In this document: one piece after another, positions 55,224 to 63,896 of the stretch
Numbering within the stretch: the stretch's first letter is position 1
Layout: each line of letters opens with the position of its first letter
NCBI GenBank assembly: GCA_963827595.1
Contig: CAWHBT010000010.1
Span: 192,997-256,996 of the forward strand
Length of the DNA: 64,000 nucleotides
From: DATEDA01 sp963827595
GTDB taxonomy: Bacteria; Pseudomonadota; Gammaproteobacteria; Burkholderiales; SG8-39
Reading direction: 5' to 3'
The notes under the pieces: model-generated
Told to the model about the DNA's origin: nothing
What the model saw: the letters and a program-made list of their open reading frames with translations, nothing else
Database searches by the model: none
Made by a program: the position numbers and the translations under genes

Positions 55224-56197
55224 CGAGGTTCACTGACGCTGCCGCGGAGCACCTTGCAACGCGGCGCGCGTGCGGGTTGTTCGACTTCTCGTTCATGGGC
55301 CACTTCGAGATCGCGGGCAAGAACGCGCGCGGGTTCCTCGAGCGGCTCCAGACGCGCAGCCTCGCGTCGCTCGCGCCCGGGCGGATCGCGTATACCCTGC
55401 TCCTGCGTCCGGACGGCACGGTGTTCATCGACGCGACGGTCTGGTGCCTCGCGCCCGACCGGTACTGGCTCTTCACCGGCCGGCGCTCGGACCTGGGGTT
55501 CGTCGCCGAGGTGGTGCGGGAGAAGGATGTCGACCTGCACGACCGCTCGGGCGAGCACGCGGTGCTCGCGCTACAAGGACCGGAATCGGCGCGTGTGCTC
55601 GAGCGGCATCTCGGTGCGCCGCTGGATCTTCCGTACTTCGGCTTCCGAACAGCGACGCTCGCCGGCGTTCCGGCGACGATCGGCCGCCTCGGCTACTCGG
55701 GCGAGCTCGGCTACGAGCTCGTCGTGCCCGCCGACGCGGCACCCGCGCTATGGCGCAAGGTCGCCGTCGACGCGCGCGAGTGCGGCTTCGACGCCGCAAA
55801 CAGCCTGCGGATCGAGTCGGGCTACATCCTCTTTACGAACGAGCTGGCGGGGCCGGTCAACCCGTTCGAGCTCGGGCTCGAGCGGCTGGTGTCCTTCGAC
55901 GGGCGGCCGTTCACCGGTGGCGCGGCGTTGCGGGCGGTACGCTCGCGTGAGCCTAATCGGCGCCTCGTCGGGCTCGTGTCGGTCGCTATGGGACAGGCCG
56001 CCGCTAACCTGCCGCAGGCGGCGGTGACCAGCCGCGCGTTCTCGCCGGTGTTTGGCCACGAACTCGCGCTTGGCTTCGTCCCCGCCGATGCCGCGGCGCC
56101 GGGGACACTTGTAGCGCTCGGGGCGACCGGACGAGGATGGGCGTGCCGTCTGCCTTTCTACGACCCAGGACGAAGGTTACCGCGGCGGCTCGGCTAG
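55208..56197 (+). CDS. GcvT-like folate-binding aminomethyltransferase family protein
   Basis: A 329-residue protein of the GcvT/YgfZ superfamily, whose members transfer one-carbon units between a substrate and tetrahydrofolate. Pattern: ACGLFDFSFMGHFEIAGKNA, RIAYTLLLRPDGTVFIDATV (with the folate-binding Asp), LALQGPESARVLERHLG, GRLGYSGELGYELVVPADA and the C-terminal barrel. LGYSGELGYELVV is the T-protein signature. ATG 55208 lies within the permease gene. With the PanB homologue of the same operon (another methylene-THF enzyme), this suggests that a methylated or hydroxymethylated compound is processed through folate. Confidence 0.85.
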   Translation: MADPVARFTDAAAEHLATRRACGLFDFSFMGHFEIAGKNARGFLERLQTRSLASLAPGRIAYTLLLRPDGTVFIDATVWCLAPDRYWLFTGRRSDLGFVAEVVREKDVDLHDRSGEHAVLALQGPESARVLERHLGAPLDLPYFGFRTATLAGVPATIGRLGYSGELGYELVVPADAAPALWRKVAVDARECGFDAANSLRIESGYILFTNELAGPVNPFELGLERLVSFDGRPFTGGAALRAVRSREPNRRLVGLVSVAMGQAAANLPQAAVTSRAFSPVFGHELALGFVPADAAAPGTLVALGATGRGWACRLPFYDPGRRLPRRLG

Positions 56198-56554
56198 CTC
56201 GCCACAAACGGCAGGCCGGCGGTTCAAATCCCGCCATCGCGCGGGCTTGCGATGGAGCAGCCTCTTTTCGGGACGCGCGTCCTGCTCGCCAGGCCTCTCA
56301 CCTCGTCCGCTATCGGCCAACAGCGGAAGTTGAGAGGCGTGCCAGAAAGCGGACTCTCAGCGGTGCTCTCGACCCATTGCTGCCGGTCAGCTTCACAGGA
56401 AGCGGACCTTCGCCGACTTCGGTTATCGGCCACAACCGGCCATCGGGCATCGCTCTACATAGGAGCCGTTGCCTTATGGCGCGTCGACGTACCGACTATG
56501 AAGCCGGTTGCGCCCGAGCAAATCACCGGTTCTGAGTTGCGCTCGACAACCGCC
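56198..56554. other. 357-base gap: tRNA-like fragment and dispersed repeat
   Basis: GGCGG-TTCAAATC-CCGCC at 56218-56235 resembles a tRNA T-arm, though with an eight-base loop; no matching acceptor, D or anticodon arm was found, so there is no functional tRNA. From 56311 the gap is filled by a dispersed repeat (listed separately). The fragment may mark an old integration site. Confidence 0.4.
56311..56450 (+). repeat. Dispersed intergenic repeat, copy 1
   Basis: Two related subunits of about 75 bases, with the shared core CGACCCATTGCTGCC and AAGCGGAC. It matches the reverse complement of 59891-59970 (copy 2) and of 63897-63985 (copy 3). Read on the minus strand it encodes FRCWPIAD, a string known from many spurious small 'hypothetical proteins' in proteobacterial genomes. 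This is a non-coding repeat family. Confidence 0.75.
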
Positions 56555-57361
56555 TCAGCCGGCGTGTTTGCTGAGGAATCCGAGCGTTTTCTCGTTGAAT
56601 GCGGGCACATTTTCATACAGCGGCGCGTGCGAGCAATCATCGAAGATATACAGCTCGGAATTCTTGATGCCGTCCTTCAGCCGGTCGGCGAACCGTGTGG
56701 AGGTAACCATGTCGTGACGCCCGAAGGTGATTTGTGTCGGAGCGCGAATCTTGCCGAGCTGCGCCTCGGCGTCGTGGGTCATCGCTGCATCGGACTCCTG
56801 GATGAACGCGTCGACGGGCTGCTTGGGGCGGCCGCGCACAAAGTCGGACAGGGCTTGGATGTAATCCGGTTTTTGCGCATACAGCTCGGGCGTGAAGCAC
56901 CACGGAAAGATCCCCTGGATCACCATCTCCGGCACGCTGTTCATCGCCTTGGCCATTACCTGCCAGCCCTGTACGACGGTCTTTAGATAGGCATCGCTCT
57001 TGGGCCAGGCGCTGTGAAGGGAGAGCGACTTCACGCGGTCCGGATACTTCGCGGCGAGCCAGATGCCAACGGCTGCCCCCAGCGAGAGCCCGTAGATGTG
57101 CGCCTTGTGTATTCCGATCGCCTGCATTAACGCGGCGACGTCGTCTGCGAACATCTCCGTCGAGTAGACCCCGCCCGGCTTATCCGACTCTCCGGTCCCA
57201 CGCAGATCGACCGAGACGCAGGTGAACCGCTTCGAGTAGTCGGCGACCTGGAACGCGTAACAGGCGTAATCAGCCGCCAGGTACGGAATGAGCACCAAAG
57301 GCTCACCGCTGCCCTGCTGGTCGTAGTTCATTGTGATGTTGCCGGCTCGAATTTTGGGCAT
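56555..57361 (-). CDS. Alpha/beta hydrolase
   Basis: A 268-residue alpha/beta-hydrolase fold protein. Oxyanion region QGSGEPLVLIPYLAADYACY, nucleophile elbow IYGLSLGAAVGIWLA with Ser at about 97, acid Asp in TFGRHDMVTS and His in FDDCSHAPLYENVP. It most resembles esterase/3-oxoadipate enol-lactonase-type members; the substrate cannot be read from sequence. Start at ATG 57361 (MPKIRAGNITMNY) is preferred over the longer frame. It lies about 100 bases downstream of the radical SAM gene on the same strand. Confidence 0.9.
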   Translation of the reverse strand: MPKIRAGNITMNYDQQGSGEPLVLIPYLAADYACYAFQVADYSKRFTCVSVDLRGTGESDKPGGVYSTEMFADDVAALMQAIGIHKAHIYGLSLGAAVGIWLAAKYPDRVKSLSLHSAWPKSDAYLKTVVQGWQVMAKAMNSVPEMVIQGIFPWCFTPELYAQKPDYIQALSDFVRGRPKQPVDAFIQESDAAMTHDAEAQLGKIRAPTQITFGRHDMVTSTRFADRLKDGIKNSELYIFDDCSHAPLYENVPAFNEKTLGFLSKHAG

Positions 57362-57463
57362 AGGCCTCTCTCGATTGAGATCTTTCGCAGACCGCAGCGA
57401 GCCGACGGCCGGGCCTCCGGTTGCGCGCGGGAATCGCAGCATCTCCGCCGCTCGCTCCAGAGC

Positions 57464-59236
57464 TCAGGCCTCCGCAGCGGCAACGGCAGCCTTTCGGCGG
57501 CGCTGCTTCTCGGCCGCGGCCCGCGCGGCCTCGGTCGCGGTGAACAGCTCGAGCGCGTCGAGGTCGGCGTCCTGCACCGGCTGCATCGCGACGTCCACCT
57601 CTGTGCCCGGGGTGCGGCGCACGTGCTCAAGGATCCTCCGGTACCGCCAGTAGAGCACGGCGTACCGCACGATCTTGGATACGATCTCCGCGCCGTACCG
57701 CGCGTAGAACACGACCGGGTTCTCGCGCCGCATTCCCGGACGGCGATCGCGGCGGTACTTGCGGCGGAAGATGCCGCCCTCGAGCGGATGGATCCCTTCG
57801 ATAGTGGCCGGCGCCTGGAAGCCGAACATCTTCGACCGCATGTTGGCGAGGTCGTAGCCCCAGGCCTGGCTCCGCCGCAGCACGCGTTCCACGTGCTCCG
57901 GCGAGTAATAGAGGTTCCACGCCCTCTGGTAGATCGCGAGCAGCTCCTCGTCCGACATCGTCCCGTGGCGAGTGGTGATGTGCGCGATATCGTAGCGATT
58001 GAGATCGCGCTCCATCGGCACGCCCGCTAGGTAGAGTTTCTTGTGATCGGCCGATCCGGGCAGCGGCGTGAGGATGAAGAACTCGAGAAGGTCGATCGGC
58101 AGCTCCTTCTGGATGATGCGGATCTCGCGCTCGATCGATTCCGGCGTGTCGCCCGGGAAACCGAGGATGTAGCCGGCGAACGTGAGCGTGCCCACCCGGT
58201 GCCACGCCTGCAGCATCGCTCGGTACTCGGTGATGCGGTTCTGGCCCTTCTGCGCGTGCTTGAGCGTCTCCTGGTTGATGCTCTCCAGGCCGAGGAACAC
58301 CCGGTTCACCCCGGCGCGCGCGGCCTTCTCGATGAAGCCACGGACCTTGTGCACCGCCGTGTCGACCTGGGCCACCACGTAAATGCGCTCGCCCTCGACC
58401 TCGCGCATGTGGATCAGCCGGTCGAAGATCGCTTCCCAATTCTGGTTGCGCGCCAGGTTGTCGTCGGTGATGAAGAAGTTGTGCACGCCCTGGGCGAGAT
58501 TGGCGCGCACGAGGTGCTCGACGTCGTCGGCGTTCCGGGCGCGCGACTTGCGCCCCTGGACATTGATGATCGTGCAGAAGCTGCAGCTGAACGGGCAGCC
58601 GCGGCCGGCGTCGAAGCTCGTGCGCATGCCGGCCGTCCGCGCCACGACGTCGGCCGACAGGTAGGGCGTCGGAACTCCTTCCAGTCCTGGGAGATCGCTC
58701 ATGTAGTTGTAGAGCGGCTTCAGCTCGCGGCGATCGGCCGCCTGCAGGAGCTGCTCGAGCCGCCCCTCCGCTTCCCCGGCGAAGAGGGTGATGCCGAGGT
58801 CCATCGCGTCGCGCAGCTCCGGCGGGACGTCCGGGAGCATCGCGAGGCAGCCGCTCACGTGAAACCCGCCGATGCAGACCGGGATCCCGGCGGCCGCGAG
58901 CGGCCGGGCGAGGTCCACTGCGCGCGGGAACTGGTTGGTCTGCACCCCGACCAGGCCCACCAGGCCCCGTCCGCCCGACGCGCGGATCTGCCGGATGATC
59001 GCTTCGGGCCGGATGCGGGTGTTGGTCTCGTCCTGGGCCGTGATCCGGATCTCGACGTCGTCGCCCAGCACGCGCCGCGCGGCGCAGTCGAGCGCGAGGC
59101 CGTTCAACGTCGCGAGCGTGTTCGCCGGGATCGACGAGCGCAGCCACTGGATGACATACCCGTCGTCATCGTAGTGGGAGGGCTTGATCAGGAACAGCTC
59201 GAAAACACGGGCGGTGCCGGTCTGCGCGGTCTGCAT
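57464..59236 (-). CDS. Radical SAM protein with N-terminal B12-binding-like domain
   Basis: A 590-residue protein. N-terminal Rossmann-like B12-binding fold (about 10-165: TNQFPRAVDLARPLAAAGIP, VCIGGFHVSG); the usual DxHxxG His motif is not evident, so cobalamin binding is unsure. Radical SAM core (about 200-430): RGCPFSCSFCTIINVQG with the CxxxCxxC cluster, FFITDDNLARN, VFLGLESINQETL and YILGFPGDTPESIEREI. The C-terminal 150 residues are basic (YRRDRRPGMRREN). This build is common in lipid, hopanoid or bacteriochlorophyll-type methylases; the actual substrate is unknown. Confidence 0.88.
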   Translation of the reverse strand: MQTAQTGTARVFELFLIKPSHYDDDGYVIQWLRSSIPANTLATLNGLALDCAARRVLGDDVEIRITAQDETNTRIRPEAIIRQIRASGGRGLVGLVGVQTNQFPRAVDLARPLAAAGIPVCIGGFHVSGCLAMLPDVPPELRDAMDLGITLFAGEAEGRLEQLLQAADRRELKPLYNYMSDLPGLEGVPTPYLSADVVARTAGMRTSFDAGRGCPFSCSFCTIINVQGRKSRARNADDVEHLVRANLAQGVHNFFITDDNLARNQNWEAIFDRLIHMREVEGERIYVVAQVDTAVHKVRGFIEKAARAGVNRVFLGLESINQETLKHAQKGQNRITEYRAMLQAWHRVGTLTFAGYILGFPGDTPESIEREIRIIQKELPIDLLEFFILTPLPGSADHKKLYLAGVPMERDLNRYDIAHITTRHGTMSDEELLAIYQRAWNLYYSPEHVERVLRRSQAWGYDLANMRSKMFGFQAPATIEGIHPLEGGIFRRKYRRDRRPGMRRENPVVFYARYGAEIVSKIVRYAVLYWRYRRILEHVRRTPGTEVDVAMQPVQDADLDALELFTATEAARAAAEKQRRRKAAVAAAEA

Positions 59237-59653
59237 CGCGAACCTCGTTGGGCCTTCGCGGGCCGGCGATCGGGGTACCCGCTCGATCGCAGTCTACGGG
59301 AGTTCGCCATAACGGCACTCGTCGACCCCGAGGCGAGCAGCGGGCCTCTCCCACAGCAGAAGCTTGGCCGCGCGCGCCGCCGTACCCACCGAAAGAACGC
59401 CCGCGCGAAACTCCAAACAGGAAATTCAAACCTGCATTTTTTGCCAAGCACAACTGTATCGCTGCGCCAGCGAGCAGTCAAAAGCCGGGTTGGCGGGTGA
59501 AAACTCACGCTTTCACGGGATTTGTCCGCCCGCCATGCATTGGCCCGGGGGCGACTAATGTCGAGGCATTGGGCCTTCTGCGCGAGCGCGGGCCGAGCGC
59601 AATCCTCGGCGCTGTTGCGCACCCGGTGTCGGTTGAGGATCCGGCCGCTTGGA

Positions 59654-59791
59654 AGAGATCGAGTCGGCTTGTCGGTGGAGCGCGGAGGCGCGCGCGGGGA
59701 AGCCCAGGTGCGTGAGGACTCTGACAATCACCAACGGATCTTCGATGGCGACGAGTATTTTCAAGGCGCCGCCGCACCATGATCCCTGGCA
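59654..59791 (-). pseudogene. IS91-type transposase, C-terminal remnant
   Basis: Minus-strand translation reads CGGALKILVAIEDPLVIV followed by RVLTHLGFPARASA. This is the typical end of IS91/IS801-like (Y2 rolling-circle) transposases, where a zinc-finger CxxCGG is followed by I-x-x-I-x-D-P-x-V-I-x-x-I-L-x-H-L-G. Only about 45 residues survive; the first CxxC Cys pair is broken (CQGSWCGG). The catalytic part and the ends of the element were not found. Confidence 0.6.
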
Positions 59792-59890
59792 GGGACGCCC
59801 CTTTCCAGTGTCTGCCTCGGCAAGACGTCCGCCGGCAGCTTTTGGCCGTTCAGCGAAGTCCACGAAGGTCTGCTTTTCTAGCTAGAGCAC

Positions 59891-59970
59891 GACGGGCAGC
59901 AATGGGTCGAAAGCACCGATAACGGTCCGCTTTGCGGCGCACGTCTCAACTTCCGGTTGTGGCCGAGAGT
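59891..59970 (-). repeat. Dispersed intergenic repeat, copy 2
   Basis: Reverse complement reads CGGAAGTTGAGA, AAGCGGACC, TCGGTGCTTTCGACCCATTG and CTGCC in the same order as copy 1 (56311-56385). Inverted relative to copy 1, 3.5 kb away; the two flank the hydrolase, the radical SAM gene and the transposase remnant. Confidence 0.75.
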
Positions 59971-60222
59971 GGCTGTACGGTCGACGCCCGGAAAGCGGCC
60001 GTCTGACGGCGCTAACGACCGGTCAGACCGGCTTCGTTCCCGTCTTAGGCTTGGCGCGAATCGATCGAACAAATGGCGCGAAGGTGCGCTCTGACGAGTT
60101 ACCGGCAGTAGCCGGTGATCATCCTTCATCCTTGCCTCATTAGCGAGTTCGAGGCCCCGGACGCCGGGCAGGCCGAACTCGGCCTTTCTCCCTTCGTTTT
60201 CAGTCCTCGATAATGCGCCCCC

Positions 60223-61014
60223 ATGTTTGACACGGAAATGGTGGTGATTTCCATTCCGGGGTTCAGCGAGCCCGTGAGCGCCATGACCCACCTGTTGGGT
60301 TCGGGGGTGTTCGCCATAGTGGGGTTTTTTCTGGTGCGGAGGGGTCGGCGAACGGTTGGTTCCGGGTGGAACTGGCGCATGACCGGCCTGGCCGTGTTCG
60401 CCTTCGCCGCCGTGGCCCAACTGGGGATCAGCGGCGCCTATCACATCCTTCAGCCCGGCCTTGCGCCCCGGCTGGTGATGCAGCAGATAGACCGCACTGC
60501 CATCTTCCTTCTCATCGCGGCCACTTTTGTCCCGGTGCACGCCATTCTGTTCAAGGGGTGGCGGCGCTGGCTGATCTTGCTGATCCTCTTTTCACTGGCC
60601 GCCATCGGCGTGACGCTCAGTTTCTTGTACTTCAATGAACTTCCCGAAATACTCACGCTGACCTTTTACATTGCCATGGGGTGGGTGGGGGCGTATTCAG
60701 GCTACGCGCTGTACCACCGTTACGGATGGGCATTTATCCGTCCCCTGGTATGGGGAGGAGTCGCCTATACGCTGGGGGGAACGATGGAGTTCCTGCGCCA
60801 GCCGGTCCTGATCGAGGGGGTCGTAGGCCCGCATGAGCTTTTTCACCTGGCGGTGCTGGCCGGGCTGGGCTTTCACTTCCGCTTCATATTCTCCATTGCA
60901 GGAGAAAACCAGGAATCTCTCCAATCTGGGGTGGCGATCAGGCCGCCTGGAACAGCGGCGGTGTGCGCGCCGGTGAGCGCGGCGGGGCGCGAGCGGGCAA
61001 GTTTAGATGGGTGA
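60223..61014 (+). CDS. Hemolysin III / PAQR family membrane protein
   Basis: A 263-residue, seven-helix protein related to hemolysin III and adiponectin receptors. Motifs: FSEPVSAMTHLLGSGVFAI with the first His, GISGAYHILQPG with the Ser-x3-His-type pair, IDRTAIFLLIAATFVPVHAI, and GPHELFHLAVLAGLGFHF with the final H-x3-H; these His residues bind zinc in the family. Base composition is lower in G+C than most of the window and it sits between repeats, so it may be acquired. The last 30 residues (after FSIAGENQESL) are not typical and may be read-through into new sequence. Confidence 0.88.
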   Translation: MFDTEMVVISIPGFSEPVSAMTHLLGSGVFAIVGFFLVRRGRRTVGSGWNWRMTGLAVFAFAAVAQLGISGAYHILQPGLAPRLVMQQIDRTAIFLLIAATFVPVHAILFKGWRRWLILLILFSLAAIGVTLSFLYFNELPEILTLTFYIAMGWVGAYSGYALYHRYGWAFIRPLVWGGVAYTLGGTMEFLRQPVLIEGVVGPHELFHLAVLAGLGFHFRFIFSIAGENQESLQSGVAIRPPGTAAVCAPVSAAGRERASLDG

Positions 61015-61247
61015 GGCAGACGCGCCCAACTCATGCGGCTTGGCGTCGCGCCGTGCGCAGTGAGAGCTGGGTCATGGCCGAAGAGCGACTCTACGACCCC
61101 TTCGTGAAAGCAGCCGCTCGACGACGCTATCGACCCTTCCGGACGGCCGAGCCGCCGCGAAGCAGACGTTCATCGGTCTGCCGCTGGCCAACTCGCCCGC
61201 GACTGTCCTGATCAACATGGCGCTGCTGCGGTGGAGCGCGAGGCCGT

Positions 61248-62183
61248 TCATGCGGGTCTGCCGCGCCGCTTGGAGCGGGCCGAGCTCGTCTGCAACGGCG
61301 GCTGCCTCGCGAGATCACCCATCGATTCGAACAGCCGGCGTGCCGGCTGGCTGACGTGCTCGTCGCGCAGGTACAGGTCTAGGCACACGTTGGGCAACCG
61401 CGGCAACCCCTCCGCCTCGGTCAGCACCCGCAGGTCGGGCGCGAGCATCTCGATAATTCTGACCGTGATCCCGAGTCCGGCGCGCAGTGCGGCACGCAGG
61501 GAGCTGAACGCGAGCGAGGTCGAGACATGGCGGATCCGCCAGCGAATGCCGTGCGCATCCAACGCAGCAAGCGCGGCAGCGCGATAGTGGCTTGGCTCGT
61601 CGGGCAAGACCAGTGGCACGGGCTGCACCGGGTCGTACACATACTTGGCGGCCGCCATCCACACCAACGGCGAGGTGCGCAGCCTCACGCTGGGATGTGC
61701 CGGGTCGGCATCGCCCTGCGGCAGCCCGGTCAGCGCGATCTCGACCTCTCCGCGCTTGAGGGCCTGCATCAGCTGCGCCGTGCGGTCGGTGTGGACTTCG
61801 ATTTGCAGGTTCGGGTACAGCAAACTGAAGCGTGCCAGCAGCGGCGGCAGCAGGAATTCAGTGGCGTCGTACATGCTGCCAATGCGCAGCGGGCCGCGCA
61901 GATCGGGCGCGGCGAGCGATTCCACGGCCTCGTCGTTCAACGCCAGCAGACGCCGCGCGTAGTCGAGCAAGCGCACGCCGTGTTCGGTCAATCGCTTCGA
62001 GCGCCCGACCTTGCGAAACAGCGCCACACCCAGTTGCTCTTCGAGCCGGGCCATCTGCTGCGTGACCGCCGACTGCGTGCGGTGCACCTGTTCGGCAGCC
62101 CGCGCAAAGCTTTCGCGGTCGGCGACGGCGACGAAGCTCCGCAGCAACTCGGGGTCGAGGGCACGCACAATAGTTAAGTGCAA
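61248..62183 (-). CDS. LysR family transcriptional regulator
   Basis: A 311-residue regulator. N-terminal winged helix (about 8-67: ELLRSFVAVADRESFARAAE, VHRTQSAVTQQMARLEEQLG, VALFRKVGRSKRLTEHG) and a type 2 periplasmic-binding-like effector domain (about 95-295: GPLRIGSMYDATEFLLPPLL). It is divergent from the cysteine-dioxygenase-like gene, with 149 bases between starts, so it most likely controls that gene and itself. Confidence 0.93.
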   Translation of the reverse strand: MHLTIVRALDPELLRSFVAVADRESFARAAEQVHRTQSAVTQQMARLEEQLGVALFRKVGRSKRLTEHGVRLLDYARRLLALNDEAVESLAAPDLRGPLRIGSMYDATEFLLPPLLARFSLLYPNLQIEVHTDRTAQLMQALKRGEVEIALTGLPQGDADPAHPSVRLRTSPLVWMAAAKYVYDPVQPVPLVLPDEPSHYRAAALAALDAHGIRWRIRHVSTSLAFSSLRAALRAGLGITVRIIEMLAPDLRVLTEAEGLPRLPNVCLDLYLRDEHVSQPARRLFESMGDLARQPPLQTSSARSKRRGRPA

Positions 62184-62332
62184 CTAATACTTTGGCTCCG
62201 CGGAATTCGCTTGTTTCCAGTCCGCCGCGAGCCTAGCCTGCACCCGCAGGGGCCGAAAGGTCCGCCCGGCGGACTCAAACGACCGCTGGATAGATTAGCT
62301 GAATTGCTGTTTCCGAGGCGAAGGAGAACGCG

Positions 62333-62935
62333 ATGAAGCACGCCACGTACACCCTTGAGCGGCTGATCGAGGACATGCGGTGCATCACGGCCGATTGCGC
62401 CAGCGAGCACGAAACCATCGCGGCGCTGCGTCCCTTGGTGCGCCAGTTCGCACTGTCGGGCCTGTGGCGCGAGCCGCACCACTGCCAGGCCGACCGCGAG
62501 CAGGGTTTCGGGGCGCATCTGCTGCACGAAGAGCCCGACCACTCGCTGGCGGTGTTCGCCGCGAGTTGGCTGCCCGGGCGCGGCGCGCCTCCGCACGACC
62601 ATGGCGTGTGGGCCATCGTGGTCGGCGTCGACGGGTCGGAACGAAACGTGCTTTTCGAGCGGACCGACGACCGCTCGCGACCCGGTTACGCCGAACTGCG
62701 CCCGATCGGAGAGCAGGTGCTCGGTCCCGGCGAGGTGATCGCGATGCCCAGTGGGACCATCCACAGCGTGAGCAACGACTCCGAGCGGGTCACGCTGTCG
62801 CTGCACGTCTACGGCAAGCACATCAACTTCACGCATCGCTCGCAGTTCGATCTGGAGCAGCGTGTGGAAAAGCCCTTCGTCGTCAAGCTGGAAAAGCCAC
62901 GCCAGCCGCGGGAGCGCGTGGACGAATCGAGCTGA
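62333..62935 (+). CDS. Cysteine dioxygenase-type cupin (thiol dioxygenase)
   Basis: A 200-residue Fe(II) cupin. First cupin motif SWLPGRGAPPHDHGVWAIV gives the His-x-His ligands, and second motif GEVIAMPSGTIHSVSNDSE gives the third His; this 3-His set is typical of thiol dioxygenases (cysteine dioxygenase, 3-mercaptopropionate dioxygenase). The final FTHRSQFDLE fits the family end. ATG 62333 follows AAGGAG. Oxidises a small thiol to a sulfinate; the exact thiol is not settled by sequence. Paired with a divergent LysR regulator. Confidence 0.88.
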   Translation: MKHATYTLERLIEDMRCITADCASEHETIAALRPLVRQFALSGLWREPHHCQADREQGFGAHLLHEEPDHSLAVFAASWLPGRGAPPHDHGVWAIVVGVDGSERNVLFERTDDRSRPGYAELRPIGEQVLGPGEVIAMPSGTIHSVSNDSERVTLSLHVYGKHINFTHRSQFDLEQRVEKPFVVKLEKPRQPRERVDESS

Positions 62936-63047
62936 TATAGACGGGCGCCTGCTCAGCGGCACTCGATCCGCCGCACCCGCAGCCGGCGCTGATCACATTA
63001 GCGTATCGGGGCGACAGATTGGTCCGCAGGACGAGGAGGAATACGCC

Positions 63048-63221
63048 ATGGACTGGGCTTTCGAGCTCGTCAGCGAAATCGCGCTTTGGGGATCGCTCGC
63101 CCTGCTCGCTTGGGGCGCGGCGCTCTGTCTGGAGGAAACACTCGCCCAAGGTGTCCGTCAGGCAGAGCGCGCAGGGACAAGGGCCGCCGGGGCAGCGCCC
63201 GCGCACGCCGGCGAGCATTGA
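63048..63221 (+). CDS. Small single-helix membrane protein, 57 residues
   Basis: Begins MDWAFELVSEIALWGSLALL, one membrane helix (about 8-27), then a charged tail (LEETLAQGVRQAERAGTRAA). A strong GAGGAGGA ribosome site lies just before ATG 63048, which is the main support. Not recognised; no homologous family comes to mind. Confidence 0.55.
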   Translation: MDWAFELVSEIALWGSLALLAWGAALCLEETLAQGVRQAERAGTRAAGAAPAHAGEH

Positions 63222-63290
63222 ACTGCGGCTCCGGGGGGCGGGACGGCGCTTTCGCAGTGAACGCATCGAAGTCAAGACCGGAGGAATGCC

Positions 63291-63792
63291 ATGAGAACGG
63301 AACCGCGCCAGGCTCGAGCGATTATCCTGCTCCGGCGGGGCTGTTTGCGCGACCGTCGTACACGCGCAGGAAGCCCATCCGGCCGCCGCAGTCCTGAAGT
63401 CGAATCATGCTCACGCCGGAGGAGATCAGGTGGGGAGCGTGCCGCCTGGGGTGCCGCCGGGCGCAAGCTGCGCAGTGATCGAAGGTAGCCTGGCGGCGGC
63501 CAATGCGCTCTTCGCCTACCGCGTCAAGATGCCGGACAACTATCGGATTCCACCCCACTTCCGCCCGGTGGATGAGGATCTGATCGTCATCAGCGGCGTC
63601 TTCAACATGGGACACGGCGATAAGCTGGATCTCGGCGCGACCCGGTCGATGACGGCTGGCAGCTTCATCGGCATGCCGAAGGGCATGCCTCACTTCGCCT
63701 CGACAAAAGGTGAAACGATCATTCAAGTCTATGCGATTGGGCCCTGGGGACTGACGTACGTCAATGCGCGCGACGATCCGAGGAATCAGTAA
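63291..63792 (+). CDS. Secreted cupin-domain protein, frameshifted and with altered metal site
   Basis: After ATG 63291 (GGAGGAAT upstream) the frame gives MRTEPRQARAIILL, then must shift near 63,330-63,340 to continue as GAVCATVVHAQEAHPAAAVL, a signal peptide cut after HAQ, followed by the cupin: SVPPGVPPGASCAVIEG, LFAYRVKMPDNYRIPPHF, DLIVISGVFNMGHGDKL, FIGMPKGMPHFASTKG, IIQVYAIGPWGLTYV. Cupins of this type normally have PPHxHPxDEH; here it reads PPHFRPVDED, so two metal-binding His residues are lost. Frameshift plus lost ligands suggest a decaying gene, though the frame break could be a sequence error. Confidence 0.7.
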
Positions 63793-63896
63793 CGCACCAC
63801 ATTCGGGCGAGTTTCAGCCGCGTCTGGGACAGGCGAAGGGAACGGATAAGCCAAGCCGCAACATCTAGGTCGAAGGTACGAACAGCTTGGCTCGCC

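Larger units (their letters stand above)
59237..60222. other. 986-base gap with transposase remnant and repeat
   Basis: No intact gene. It contains a lower-G+C stretch at about 59,400-59,530, an IS91-type transposase C-terminal remnant on the minus strand (59654-59791), dispersed repeat copy 2 (59891-59970), and about 200 unremarkable bases before the hemolysin III gene. Several open frames occur but none has a ribosome site or recognisable product. Confidence 0.6.

Noticed and set aside
56165..56245. A complete tRNA around the T-arm-like sequence
   Set aside because: The T-loop has eight bases, no acceptor pairing exists upstream, and the region overlaps the end of the GcvT-like gene.
61015..61247. 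Fragment translating as KQTFIGLPLANSPATVLINM
   Set aside because: Looks like part of a protein, but it is short, without start or ribosome site, and I cannot assign it to a family.
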